A DNA stretch of 64,000 nt from Saturnia japonica (taxonomy: Eukaryota; Arthropoda; Insecta; Lepidoptera; Saturniidae): the NCBI GenBank assembly GCA_033032175.1, contig CM065309.1, forward strand, positions 62,001 to 126,000, given 5' to 3'. The position numbers and the translations under genes were made by a program. The notes below the pieces were generated by a model. The model saw only the letters and a list, made by a program, of their open reading frames with translations, had not been told where the DNA came from and did not search any database. Of the stretch, positions 12,220 through 24,493 are shown one piece after another; position 1 is the first letter of the stretch; every line of letters begins with the position of its first letter.

Positions 12220-12335
12220 GTTTTTAAAAGGCCAGCAACGCGCATGTGATGCTTCTAGTATTTCAAACGTCCAATAGGCTGGTGTCCGCTTACAATCAGA
12301 CGAACCGCACGCTTGTTTGCCAACGATGTCCTAAT
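12220..12335 (-). repeat. Dispersed repeat with GCTTGTTTGCC end
   Basis: 'ccagcaacgcgcatgtgatg' to 'cacgcttgtttgcc' is the reverse form of a common lepidopteran tail ('ggcaaacaagcgtgcgg...gatggtaagcgg'). Confidence 0.5.
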
Positions 12336-12439
12336 TAAAAAAAAGATTCATTAACACGCTAACAATTAATATCTCATAGTATGATTTGTACAATACAACT
12401 AGAATTTGTAGTTTATTACTTCTTTTGAATAAGACTAAT

Positions 12440-12690
12440 TTGGAACGCATGTGTAAGTGCATGTTGCCAACCAAGTCTTGGAACAAGAGTACAACCAGGT
12501 ACGGGCAAGGAGCTACTGCCAGAGCAAGGTATTGGAACCCGTGCGCATGAGGAGATGTCTTCCATCTATCATTTTCGCTCCTTCCTTTGCTGTTGGGTCT
12601 TTCAGACAAACCGTGAAGAGGTGTTTCAGCTGTCCGGCATAACATCAACAACTGTTGAAGGGACCTGTCAGGTGCCTAATTTAAAAAAAG
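12440..12690 (+). repeat. Probable transposon remnant, unclassified
   Basis: GC-richer than its surroundings and open on both strands (12331-12651 minus, 12457-12642 plus), but neither peptide resembles a known domain. Composition and setting among repeats suggest a mobile-element relic; nothing in the sequence proves it. Confidence 0.3.
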
Positions 12691-13735
12691 AATTGTTTTA
12701 AAAAACTTTTACTTACCTATGCCTGAGCATTAACAAATTATTATGGTGAATAAACTTTAAAAGAAGCGATATCAAAACTTCCTTTCGTTTACGAGAAACT
12801 CAGAATAAAATGAAGCCGATTGAAATAACTACTTGTCTACCTGATTCCCATATTGTCCAATTTATTTTTCACTCCGAGGAGGCGGTTCCTAGCGCGGGAT
12901 CTTGGTACGTAATCGAATAGGATAGGCGGCCAATTTTCCGTGCGATCGCGCGCCGAACGAGCGCTACCGAGCACCGCGGGTCTACTGATATCGGCCAAAT
13001 TAACCCGCCGAAATACTTCTACAGTGGTCACATAAATATTATCATAATTTTTATTACTTATACCTCCTTAGGCGCATTTTGAAAAAATCCACACTATGAA
13101 CTTGCTCGCTAAACCTCTTGTTTTATTGTGATACTGATATAGATTTTAGACTTTGTTCCTGTCCTAGTAATTAAAAAAGTTATACAAATCTATATAGATA
13201 TTTTTCTGAAGCCTTTACGTTCTATGCATCTTTACAAAACTCAAAATTATTACTCAAACATAATTTTACTAGAAATTTTTGAAGTTCTTTTTGTATGATA
13301 ACTAATACTATTCAGTGAGCGATTCTTGTATATATGTACATAAACATTTAGATAATGTTTTGTATCTTGTAAGACAACGAGCGGAGCTCGGTTTTTCAGA
13401 TATTGCGTTATTAAATAAGAAGAATAGGTTTTAGTTTAGTTTTTATACTTTCATTTTATTTTCACTAGATACATTTTTTCAGTGTTTATTTCTAAGCATA
13501 TAATACATGTAGACTTGACGATTTATTAAAATGCTCCACGCGTGTAAGTAGTTAGAATGTTTTTATAGGAGCCAAAACATTTAGTTTATTTAAAAAAAGC
13601 ACTATGTTTGCGCATCTAAAATCTATATTGCTGTAGATTAAATGCAGGTAGGTTTTCGCGTAATCTATACTAATTTTATAAAGAGGAAAGTTTTTTTTTT
13701 GTTTGTTATGGACAACTCGAAATCTACTGGAACAA
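12690..13735. other. Intergenic, nothing recognised
   Basis: A GC-rich patch at 12875-13015 carries a 64-codon minus-strand open frame without recognisable similarity. The rest is AT-rich. Confidence 0.4.
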
Positions 13736-13739
13736 TTTT

Positions 13740-13930
13740 AAAAATTCTTTCACCTATATAAAGCTACAGCAGCGAATAACATAGGCTATATTATAATTTG
13801 AAAAATTCATTTATTCCTCATAGAAATGTCGATAGTTGTACACAAAGTATAAACATTGCTTACACGTGTGCGTTGGTGAAGTGTGTCGTATAAAATTAAC
13901 ACGGGTGAAACCATGCGGCACAGTTAGTAA
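13740..13930 (+). repeat. Retroposon tail, 'ACACGTGTGCGTTGG' family
   Basis: 'cacctatataaagctacagc' through 'cttacacgtgtgcgttggtg' to 'ggcacagttagt'. Copies at 26120-26515 (+) and 32360-32560 (-). Confidence 0.55.
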
Positions 13931-16130
13931 GTTTATAATCTAATCGGTGACGTCCTTTTTCATTAGCTGAGAATCTTTTGAGATCAGTGTTACTGTGTTT
14001 TTTTCTGCGGAAACGAATACTATCGAAGTTAATTATTTATACGGTTTACGTTTAATTTTCATAATAATAATATTGCGCCCACTATAGAAATGAATTCAAT
14101 AGTCGCATGCGGTAAACGGATTGTGATGTCTAGTTAGAACGAATGAAATCTAGATGTTGGCGATCAAGAACCCAGTTCGAAGCCGATCTCTATAATTGAA
14201 TTGTTAGGCTTGACTCCAATGACGAGTTCAATACTTTTATGCACTTCTCTAGAGGACAGGAAACAGCTTTTTTGATATTTCTTATTCGTTTACAAGACCA
14301 TGGTGAAACTTGTTTTTATAAGTTTATAATACTGATTACTAGTGTTGCCCCGAGGCTATTTATTTTTATTACGCAGTAATTATTTTCGTCTCATAATTTT
14401 ATTTTTACACATATTATTGACAGTTCTGATAACCCTAACCCGTCAATTTAGAATGACATAATATACTTCCCGTGTACATAATTTTATTTAAATCGGTTGA
14501 AAGGCTATTGAAAAGTATATTTTTTACACTATTTAAAAGTATTGATCGATTCATATAGTGTTATATATAGCCTTTAAATAATTATGAAATAGCATATACA
14601 TCCCGTCTTCAAAAGTTAATTAGAATTGGTTGAGAAATTTTTGAAAATGTAATTTTTTGGAATTCTTTCTTTACGGTTTCTAAAAGTATTATTAGCAATT
14701 CTTGTAGTCCATCAATTATGGGAAGCCTTTATTATATTAAATCCAGACATAAAAACAGACAAGACAGGCAAAAAAATTTCACAGTCGTGACATTCCATTA
14801 AACAACATAAATATCTGTACAATAAGTCAAACAAAAAAAAAATTCCTTCTATTAACAAAAAACATACTTTAAGTTCCCAAATGAAATGTGACAACCCTAA
14901 CTACAACCAACATTAGAATAGTGCTCAATACGCGGTAACTAATCATGTATTACGTCAGAATTCATCTTCTGCATGGAATGGGAACTCATTATCTTCGCTT
15001 GATGAGTTATTGTGAGACGTAGCGTGTTATGGTTATGATGTATTACCTATTCGCGTACAACGCTGGTTTTGTTCGTGAATCTGACAATACGACAGACTCT
15101 GCTGACATGCAAGTTATGGAAATTAGTTAAAATATACAAACTTAACTTTATGAAACGTTCTTTTGATCTATTTTACATCAGCGCTTCCACCAACAGTAAA
15201 GATAATATTGGATTTATTGCCCTTTTAATCTCTTTAAAGGTTACTTTTCACTATAAGGGGTTTTTAAGTATTGCGTAAGCAAGGCTTAAGGGAGTTCAAA
15301 TTATTTTTACTTTTGCTGATAAAGGGAGCGTGTGTATTAAACATTATTAATCTCACGTAAGACAAATTTTTTTTCTTTTTTTTTTCAAAGTAATATTTGA
15401 TTATCGTGGGCGTTAACAGATTAACGGCTGTGTCGTCTTTCTGCAACAAAAAACGTGTGTTATTAATTATTCAAATGAATCTGAAAACGTCAAATCAGAA
15501 AGTAATTGTGGAAAAAAAACTCAAAAAGAGAAATATTATTAGATAACTGAAACGATTAAAGAGATACGATCGAGCCCGTAGACCCCAACGTTATTAACCG
15601 CTATATAATAGATGTCAAAAGCATTAAAGAAATAATAATAATAATAAACTATGTTGCAGATGAGGAGACCACAATCGATGACATATCTTTCGCCCCTCGA
15701 GGCATCCTCAGATCGACGTTGAATCCTCCGAAGCTAGCGGCCTAGAGAATCCATTTTTTGTTACAAAAAGACGAAGCAACCGTTAATTTGTTTTTAAACT
15801 AATGTAGCGAACAAAATTCGGATAGATTAATTTCAAAACAATATTTATAATTTGAATTAATAATACTATTTTTATTATGGTATACCTACCGAATTTCTTT
15901 TCATATTTCTTACTAGAGATAAATATATGTTCCGAGAAACGACTTAACTACACTACTAAGTATAGATAGAGTTTTTTTTAATGTGCCATTTATTTAGGGG
16001 TGGAGTCATTCACAATTGTCTCACTTTTCATTTTGCTTACTCGGAGAGGGGGAACACCCCCTAATATTTCTATCGTTCCTATCTTCGTCAATGCAATGTC
16101 ATTGATCTTCGTTGATATCTTTTCAGGCAG
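13930..16130. other. Intergenic, nothing firmly recognised
   Basis: AT-rich, with faint retroposon wording ('aatcggttgaaaggc' near 14490). Short open frames here look random. A (TAA)n stretch at 15630-15648 may mark the end of a LINE copy. Confidence 0.4.
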
Positions 16131-16224
16131 GACTTATTGTCTTATATCATAGATTTATCTCATTTTAATATAATATACAAAGTAGTTTTAAGATCTACTA
16201 CGTTATATACTAATAAATCAATAA

Positions 16225-16475
16225 ACAATAATGGCTCAGTTGGTAGCGTGTACGGACTCCGCGTCGATCGACGTGATTTCGAATCCCTGCAATGGGCCTT
16301 AGCTTTTGGTGAAGAAAAACTTGGTGAAATCATAGCATGGTGGTAGAGCTTTTTCTAAAGTCCGCCTGGCTAGCTACTACTACCCTCAGATTGAAAATCA
16401 GTCGCTTCACACCAATAGGTCTGTTCCGGCAGCTGCACTTGAGAGCTAGTCTTGACCAATTCTCATGAAACTTTG
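16225..16475 (+). repeat. tRNA-derived SINE, family 1
   Basis: A-box 'ggctcagttggtagcgtgta', B-box 'gatttcgaatccctgcaatg', body 'catagcatggtggtagagct' and 'ccggcagctgcacttgag'. A 69-codon open frame (16137-16346) crosses it and is not a gene. Confidence 0.75.
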
Positions 16476-16511
16476 TACACGGGAAGCTTATATCTTTGGT
16501 AAATTGGTAAA

Positions 16512-18290
16512 TTCGTTATTTCTTAACCTATTTTGTACAAGGGAAATATTAATCAATCCATAATAGATGAGCTATAACAATTCTCAATATTAATTTTAGA
16601 ATACGTAAAAAGAAAAACAAGATTCGTTATTTCTTAACCGATTTTGTACAAGGGAAATATTAATCCATCCATAATAGATGGGCTATAACAATTCTCAATA
16701 TTACTTTTAGAATTCGTAAAAAGAAAAACAATATTCGTTATTTCTTAACCGATTTTGTACAAGGGAAATATTAATCAATCCATAATAGATGGGCTATAAC
16801 AATTCTAAATATTACTTTTAAAATTCGTAAAAGAAAAACAAGAGTCGTTATTTCTTAACCGATTTTGTACAAGGGAAATATTAATCAACCCATAATAGAT
16901 GGGCTATAACAATTCTCAATATTAAAATACTTTTAGAATTCGTAAAAAGAAAAACAAGATTCGTTATTTCTTAACCGATTTTGTACAAGGGAAATATTAA
17001 TCAATCCTTAATAGATGGGCTATAACAATTCTCAATATTACTTTTAGAATTCGTAAAAAAAAAACAAGATTCGTTATTTCTTAACCGATTTTGTACAAGG
17101 GAAATATTAATCCATCCATAATAGATGGGCTATAACAATTCTCAATATTACTTTTAGAATTCGTAAAAAGAAAAACAATATTCGTTATTTCTTAACCGAT
17201 TTTGTACAAGGGAAATATTAATCAATCCATAATAGATGGGCTATAACAATTCTAAATATTACTTTTAAAATTCGTAAAAGAAAAACAAGAGTCGTTATTT
17301 CTTAACCGATTTTGTACAAGGGAAATATTAATCAACCCATAATAGATGGGCTATAACAATTCTCAATATTAAAATACTTTTAGAATTCGTAAAAAGAAAA
17401 ACAAGATTCGTTATTTCTTAACCGATTTTGTACAAGGGAAATATTAATCAATCCATAATAGATGGGCTATAACAATTCTCAATATTACTTTTAGAATTCG
17501 TAAAAAAAAAACAAGATTCGTTATTTCTTAACCGATTTTGTACAAGGGAAATATTAATCCATCCATAATAGATGGACTATAACAATTCTCAATATTACTT
17601 TTAGAATTCGTAAAAAGAAAAACAATATTCGTTATTTCTTAACCGATTTTGTACAAGGGAAATATTAATCAATCCATAATAGATGGGCTATAACAATTCT
17701 AAATATTACTTTTTAAATTCGTAAAAGAAAAACAAGAGTCGTTATTTCTTAACCGATTTTGTACAAGGGAAATATTAATCAACCCATAATAGATGGGCTA
17801 TAACAATTCTCAATATTAAAATACTTTTAGAATTCGTAAAAAGAAAAACAAGATTCGTTATTTCTTAACCGATTTTGTACAAGGGAAATATTAATCAATC
17901 CATAATAGATGGGCTATAACAATTCCCAATATTACTTTTAGAATTCGTAAAAAAAAAACAAGATTCGTTATTTCTTAACCGATTTTGTACAAGGGAAATA
18001 TTAATCCATCCATAATAGATGGGCTATAACAATTCTCAATATTACTTTTAGAATTCGTAAAAAGAAAAACAAGATTCGTTATTTCTTAACCGATTTTGTA
18101 CAAGGGAAATATTAATCAATCCATAATAGATGGGCTATAACAATTCTCAATATTACTTTTAGAATTCGTAAAAAAAAAACAAGATTCGTTATTTCTTAAC
18201 CGATTTTGTACAAGGGGAATATTAATTAATCCATAATAGATGGGCTATAACAATTCTAAATATTATTTTTAGAATTCGTAAAAAAAATAA
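16512..18290 (+). repeat. Tandem array of 110-116-bp monomers with 447-bp higher-order unit
   Basis: Sixteen monomers begin at 16512, 16623, 16734, 16844, 16960, 17070, 17181, 17291, 17407, 17517, 17628, 17738, 17854, 17964, 18075 and 18185 (anchor TTCGTTATTTCTTAACC or GTCG variant). Spacing repeats as 111, 110, 116, 110, so a four-monomer unit of exactly 447 bp recurs three times (16623, 17070, 17517). After 17964 the order changes and the last monomer is diverged. Monomer classes are told apart by CCATCC, CAATCC or CAACCC and by an extra AAAATA in the 116-bp class. Confidence 0.93.
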
Positions 18291-18610
18291 AGTCAAAAAA
18301 TTTAATTTTCATCAATTCATAACCGATTCTGATCAAATTTTGTAGACGGAATGCATACGTCATTCCTTATTTATAATTTATATGCTATGAGAATCGCCAG
18401 TAGGTACATATTTTAGGAATCATTAAAAAATGATTCCCAAACAATTTGGATGAAATTGATAATTGATACACAGAAATTATAATAAGACATTTTTCATTTG
18501 ATAGACTATACTAATTTACAATAATATGATATGACTAAAAATAAAAATACGGGATGTAAATATTTACTGCGTAATAAACGCGTGCGGAGCCGCGGGCACA
18601 CCGCTAGCAT
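18291..18610 (+). repeat. Retroposon tail following the array
   Basis: 'tcataaccgattctgatcaa', 'attttgtagacggaatgca' and 'gcgtaataaacgcgtgcgg' match the tail at 23960-24125. Its opening is homologous to the monomer ('cttaaccgattttgtacaag'), so the array appears to be an expanded internal piece of this element. Confidence 0.55.
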
Positions 18611-19540
18611 ATATATAAATTTTCTGATCAATATCCTATAGTAATTTATCATATCAAAAAAATCCAACCTTCGAACACTTCGCATATGACCGTTTTCCTG
18701 GGAGGCACTTAAGATTATTAGGGACCAAAAGCAATTTATTCTGAAGCACCATCAAGTACACTCCTTAAATCTCAATGTAAGTGTTCATGTCTAATGCACA
18801 ATATTATAACGTAAGTGAAATAGCCAAAATATTTTTTTTCGAGCAATTCAAGACTATTATGAGAACATGGACATTAAGACAAGATATTTAAGGATTGCAT
18901 AAATATGTAATTTATAGAAATACTAAGTGGTTCGGCAGACGTTGTTCTACACTGTCCGGTAGTTAATGGCTCAACAAAAACGCCATCTAACGGATACTAA
19001 CATAACTATGAAGCATCGCGTTGATAAAACAAATATTATATTAAAGTTCAATCACTAACAGACGCACACAAAACTTTTATATACAAAGATGAACCACTAA
19101 ATAGAAGAATATAATTTATAATTCAATTATTGTTTGATCCGATGTGTTACGCCTATTTCTCAAATCTTTCTCGTGTAAACTGAACTAGTTTGAAAAGTAA
19201 ACTTGTTCTAAAATTTTCGTTTGGAAATTGAAATTTCAACATTTATTAGGCCACACCGAGCGATCGCTCTCAAGTCAAGTATTAGGATCCTCAGTGACAT
19301 TCCTTCGCTACAGGGCTATCACTAGGCACATTAATAATGTAACCAAAACCCCTATCTAAAAGACAAATCGAACCAAACTTATCCCAAAAATGTGTAACAC
19401 AAAGCCCGTCACTATTTTGATTAAAATTCTATACTCTCTTCAATTTGGATTTTTTTTTTTTTTGTAAATTATGTAGGAAGTAATAATAATCCTACAACGT
19501 ATTTTTAATCTATAATTTATAGGCAATGTATGAAATGCCG
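18610..19540. other. Intergenic with a repeat trace at 18930-19060
   Basis: 'ggttcggcagacgttgttct' and 'acgccatctaacgg' belong to a repeat also found at 48330-48420. Otherwise AT-rich and without recognised features. Confidence 0.4.
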
Positions 19541-19545
19541 ACATT

Positions 19546-19620
19546 TTATAGAATGCCTGTGTAGCCCGTAAAGTATGAAATAAAGAGAATTATTTCATAC
19601 TTAGCCAAGGCATTCTATAA
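19546..19620. repeat. 75-bp perfect-ended hairpin (short MITE)
   Basis: 'ttatagaatgcct' at the left pairs with 'aggcattctataa' at the right, and 'aaagtatgaaata' pairs with 'tatttcatactt' around an 8-nt loop. Arms mismatch in the middle. Confidence 0.6.
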
Positions 19621-19749
19621 GAAAACTTATATTATTTTATTACGATAACTGATAGTGTAGGTTAATAGGAATAAACGTTGGCTAGGAAACCCGGTGTCTA
19701 ATATGAAAAGAAAATGCCTAATATAATTATTTATTAATTTATTATTTAC

Positions 19750-20165
19750 AACTAGCTGTGCCTGCGACTGCGCTCGCGTGAGCTACAGAATGCCGTCGAT
19801 GCTTTTGCTGGCTTTTTTGTAGGTATTTTTAAGTCTATAATTTTGTACTACATTAATTTGATATATCTCTTATTGCCATTTAAGCGCCCCAATATCATTG
19901 TTTTCCAAACTGATTTTTTTTACACATAACCCCAATTCTTAAAAAATAAAAGTAGCTTAATTTACTCCTTATAACATCAGCTATCTTCCAATGAAAATCG
20001 GTCCAACTATTTCCAAGTTTACCCGAAAGAGAAAAATCTTAAAAATCGTTTTGTTGTAAGTACCGTGTACAAGTGTATATGTGCATATGCATTTAGTAAA
20101 AAGCTGTTATTTGGACATTACAAACAGACACTTCAATTTTATTACTTGTATAGATGGTTTAAAAA
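19750..20165 (+). repeat. Retroposon, 'TAGCTGTGCCTGCG' family
   Basis: Begins 'actagctgtgcctgcgactg', runs through 'tgccatttaagcgcccc', 'gaaaatcggtccaactattt' and 'tatgcatttagtaaaaagct', and ends 'cagacacttcaattttatta'. Other copies: 27780-28010 (-), 30958-31475, 33401-34365, 36786-37125, 39600-40200 (mixed, minus), 62030-62310. Short, non-coding and very common in Lepidoptera. Confidence 0.75.
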
Positions 20166-21180
20166 TCATTATCTTTTACGGGAACGAATTTGTTATGAAA
20201 ATTACTTACGTGCTAGCCCTAGAGCACCAACAACCAAACTCGTTAACTCGAGTAGGCCAGCAACGACGAGTACAATCTCTAACTCGCGGCATCACTTCGG
20301 CGTACTTCTACTCCAGCGTATCTGACACCTGTCCAATTTGCGTCAAATCCTCATCCACCTGCATCCGATAACGTGTAATTTACTGTAATAAGAAATAACT
20401 ACATGCACGTATTCAGGGTTTTTAGTTGGCTTTAAAATTTACAGCCGCGAAAGGGACTGTTGGAAATATTTTTTATAGGAAAGGTAACGAGACTTACCGG
20501 TAGGATCGCCACCTTTTTTTGGAAGAAATATAGTATATTTATAAAAACTTTAAAAAAAATATAGTACTTTTTGGAAAGTTGAAAAAATAGAGTACACATT
20601 TGTTTTCAATCATTATTAATCAACTGCCCTAAAAAATGTAAGGTTTACAGGGTTCATGTATGTGAGTTTCTTTATTCAACCAAAACTTTTAAATGTCTGA
20701 ACAAATTTGAAAAAAAAACCTCCACGGTTCAGACGAAAAGATTCTGTGATCTGTGAGGCTTGATGCAAAATATGACTGACAAAATGAAAATAAATTTCAA
20801 TGATAATTTGCCCTTCTGTTTAATTTAACAAAAGAATATAAAATAAGAGTGAAAGTTGAATTAGCGTTGAAATTATAGTATTTTTGGTACTATATTATTT
20901 TTCTATAATTTATAGTACAATTGACTAAAATATAGTACGGGTGGCAACCCTACTTACCAGATACTCCTTTGCTGTATCTCGCTGGTACACGATGATGGTT
21001 CCACTTCACTTTGAATTGTTGTTATAACACCTTAAGTCCTGGTAATGTTTTATCAATGTAATTAACACTTTTTACAAATTAAAAGATTAGCGTGCAATGC
21101 TGGGAGTGTCATTAGTCATTAATCATTGATCATTAATTATTAACCATTAATAACTAATCATTACATTAATATTTATTTTT
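20165..21180. other. Intergenic; exon-like segment on minus strand 20211-20358
   Basis: On the minus strand, 'ttatcggatgcag' could be an acceptor and CAC then GTAAGT a donor around a segment reading VDEDLTQIGQVSDTLE, then a stop, then KYAEVMPRVRDCTRRC. The stop argues against a live exon. The rest is AT-rich. Confidence 0.25.
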
Positions 21181-21320
21181 TATTCAAATTAGTCCCTAAA
21201 AAGAGCATTTATGAACGTCAAAACACTACTGCCGGTTCGGAAAAATATTCCATTCATCGTGAGGAACCAGTAAGAAACTGGATCGGGTTTATCTTTTTTC
21301 CAACTATACAAAAGTGTTAT
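21181..21320 (-). repeat. LINE 3' UTR fragment
   Basis: The reverse of the 44.4-47.4 kb LINE's 3' UTR: 'acgtcaaaacactactgccg', 'gaggaaccagtaagaaactg', 'gatcgggtttatctttttt'. Confidence 0.65.
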
Positions 21321-21904
21321 TATAAAACAATAATAATATTTTATACCCAGGTTAAATATCTTAAAAAATAAAATTAAAGACTTAAACGGAGTGTTCTGAG
21401 ACGCTCCACGTAAGACGATAATCCTCATAGATAAGCCCATTGTTAATGTTGGTAATTTCATCACGCCTCGCTGGATAAGATATGCTGTGAATAAAAAACC
21501 CTGATTCTTGATTTAACTTCAAATTTTCACACAGTGGTAATTTACATAATAAGAAAATGTAATATAAATCAAAAAAGAATTAAACGACTTTTTTGTTATA
21601 TGTTGTAGTAAACAGACGCGCAGTCCATCTGATTATATTGTTATATTATTATGTTTTACTCCTCTATCAGTAAAATAAGAAACGTGTTCCAGAGAAATAA
21701 TACTTCCAAAAACCAATTCCAAACTAACAGCCTGTTACATGCGCTATCTCCTTCTATCACTATAATTTTGAAGAGTAAAAAGCTTGTTCTATCTTAGGTT
21801 CTACTAATGTCATATTTGTTTGTATCTCTCTCTAACAAAGTAAACATCCTAAGAAAAAATTTCTAGTAATCTGTCATATAACAGTATATGGATCAGCTAC
21901 GCTG

Positions 21905-23145
21905 TATTGTATTTATTTATTAATCTTTATTGTACACCATTAGTTACATAAAATCGAACATTACAATTTTATGATAAGTACAAAGGGCAACCTTATTGCT
22001 GAAAGCAATCTCTTCTGGGCGACCTTTGGATGGATATGTTACAGAGTGTAAATGAGGTACTTAGTATGGGTCATGGGTGTAATGAGAACTGCAGAAATTA
22101 AAAAATTAAATACGGCATAAAAATTAAAACAAATCATAAAATAAAGGGTTATAGATTATAATTATAATACAAACAAAATGTTATATAATAACATATACAT
22201 AACATTAAAGCGACAAACAATAATCTTTGACAGATTTCTTAAATATGCTTAATGACTGTGCGCGTCTTACAGAAATAGGTAGTGAAGTGTAGTCTTGAAG
22301 TTGTAGGCCCCAGGACAAATGTTTATCAACATGTATTCCTAAATTTTTTACTCTATCACACATAGGAAGAATACTACCATCAAAAACGATGCAAGGGAGT
22401 TGCGTTTTATCAATTTTGACAGTCAACCTAGAGCTGCCAATAATAATTAGGTACTTGAGTTTTGATGGGATTTACTCTAAGGCCATATGCTTTACTCCAA
22501 CTATTAATATGGGCTAGATCACTATTAATATTGTGACATGCTTTTGATAGATTGTCGATTGTAGTTTGTGTATATATTTGTAGATCATTCGTATAAAGAT
22601 GGTAATAAGACGAAAAATTATTGGATATTGAGTTAATAAAAATTCCGAAAAGTAAAGGGGGCAACATTTCTTGAAATTTACACCACGATAATGCGCCTTC
22701 GCACAAGGCGACAAGACATTGTGAACGAATTTTTACCAAAAACTCAACGAATACCATAGAAGCACCCTGCGGTACACCAATAGAAGTATGTGTGTGTATG
22801 AATACGAATACGTTGTCGGCGACCACTCAGATAACTACTAAACCAGCCATTAACAGTTGCGACATATGTTTAGAGATCGAAGTATACCGAGTAGAATATC
22901 AAAATCAACGGTATTAAAAGCATTGCTAAAATCAAGCAAAACAAGAACAGTTTAATTCCCATTCTCCATGCCTGACCGAATATCGTCAGTAATATGTGTC
23001 AGTGCCGTTACGGTACTATGCCCAGGACGAAAACCGGATTGGAAAGGATTCAGTAGATCATTTTTACAAAGAAAAGAGTTTAACTGCGTATGTACAAGAC
23101 GATCTAGAATTTTAGAAAGTAAACTATAGTAGTAAAAGCTTTTTC
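21905..23145 (-). pseudogene. CR1/jockey-like LINE, reverse transcriptase and 3' end, decayed
   Basis: Read on the minus strand: SGFRPGHSTVTALTHITDDI, LLDFSNAFNTVDFDILL, IGVPQGA, LLFGIFINSISNNFSSYYHL and YTNDLQIYTQ. The YADD catalytic box has become YTND. INSWSKAYGLRVNPIKTQV and RVKNLGIHVDKHLSW follow. Two stops and several frame breaks. The 3' UTR 'ggtgtacaataaagattaat' closes at 21910 with TTTA repeats. 5'-truncated. Confidence 0.8.
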
Positions 23146-23955
23146 AGTTTACAGATAGCATGTCCAAAATATTACTTGTAAATATAATGTCCTGATAAAT
23201 ATGTCCGATAAATACGCCTTAGTGTTTGTAATAGTCAGATTAAGGTATTTTAGGAAAAGAATAATTGGCAAATTTTGAAAAAGTACGAATACTTTTTTTC
23301 TTTTAGCCTTTTTTTGGGAATTCAAGATTATAAGTCAACATTAATGTATTATTACAAAAAGCTCTACCATCATACTGCAATAAAAAATTATTTTTTCTAA
23401 CTTTTCGTCATCATTAGCACTTTCTCAGCTGCATTTGCACTCACTTAATCAATTTCTATTGTTAGTAGATAGCACGAACAGTCCCAAAAGCACATAAAAA
23501 CTAAAGTAATACGCATAAATAACTGGTCGCTCGGCTTAAAATTACTTACAGGCAATTTGTCAGGAAAAAAGTGTCGCACGCTGTAACAAATGAGTCAACC
23601 TTTTTTTGGTCTAACGGAAATTTCTAATCTGTTACCTACTCGATATGTATCGTTGTTAGATTAGTAAAATAGTTTACTTTAGTTTAAGTATAAACGTTTA
23701 AGAGTAAGTACTCTTGCTTAAAAAGCTCACTTAGTGCTAACTAATTAATATGTATATCAAAAAACGTGAAACCTTCAGAAAACATAAAAATATCGTCTGT
23801 AACGACTGCTAGAATTATGAACTTGACTCAGTCAATAAATTATACAGAAATCTATATTAATATCTGTAGTTCTATCTGTACATGTAATGTTTTTTTTTAC
23901 AAATTTCTTAGAATTATAAAGGACACTGATCAGGAATATGACATTTAAAAAAATG
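23145..23955. other. Intergenic, nothing recognised
   Basis: AT-rich. The 60-codon frame at 23766-23948 has no recognisable similarity. Confidence 0.4.
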
Positions 23956-23959
23956 TGTC

Positions 23960-24125
23960 TGGATTTAACTCAAAAACCGCCTGATCGATTTTGATGAAAT
24001 TTTGTATACCTGAAGCTTACGGTCATTTTTCAATTGATATGTTATAAGAATTGTCAATAATACGAGTGAAAATAAAATTAATAGACGAAAATAATTACCG
24101 CGTAATAAAATCGTACGGAGCCAAG
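23960..24125 (+). repeat. Retroposon tail as at 18.3 kb
   Basis: 'cctgatcgattttgatgaaa', 'attttgtatacctgaagctt' and 'taattaccgcgtaataaaat' match 18300-18590. Confidence 0.55.
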
Positions 24126-24493
24126 TGGTTCCGTGGTATGATTTATTTCTAAATTCACAGCCAGTTAAAAAAAACACCATAAAGTTCACCCGTTTAAAAT
24201 TCTTCATACGCTTTACGTATAAATGATATAATTTAATACTTGTTTCGACCTCTGATGCGAAATAAATAGGTATACAGCAATTTTACTCGCAATAAAGCTG
24301 GTCCGTAACCGTAAGCTTTCACGACTTTCAATATTTTCATAAAATCCGAATGACGCTGGAGGCGACATCTCTTCCGTATTAAACCATAAACGTATTATAA
24401 AACCTTTCACAATACGCAGGTCGAGACCATGGAGATATTACGTACCACTTTTTTTACTGACTTTACTGTTAGCCATAGTGGCCCTGTAGTCTC

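Noticed and set aside
12331..12651. 106-codon minus-strand frame
   Set aside because: Overlaps an open frame on the other strand and shows no conserved motif; more likely transposon debris.
16512..18290. Possible CRISPR array
   Set aside because: Tandem monomers of about 111 bp with no unique spacers, in a eukaryotic genome; satellite-like.
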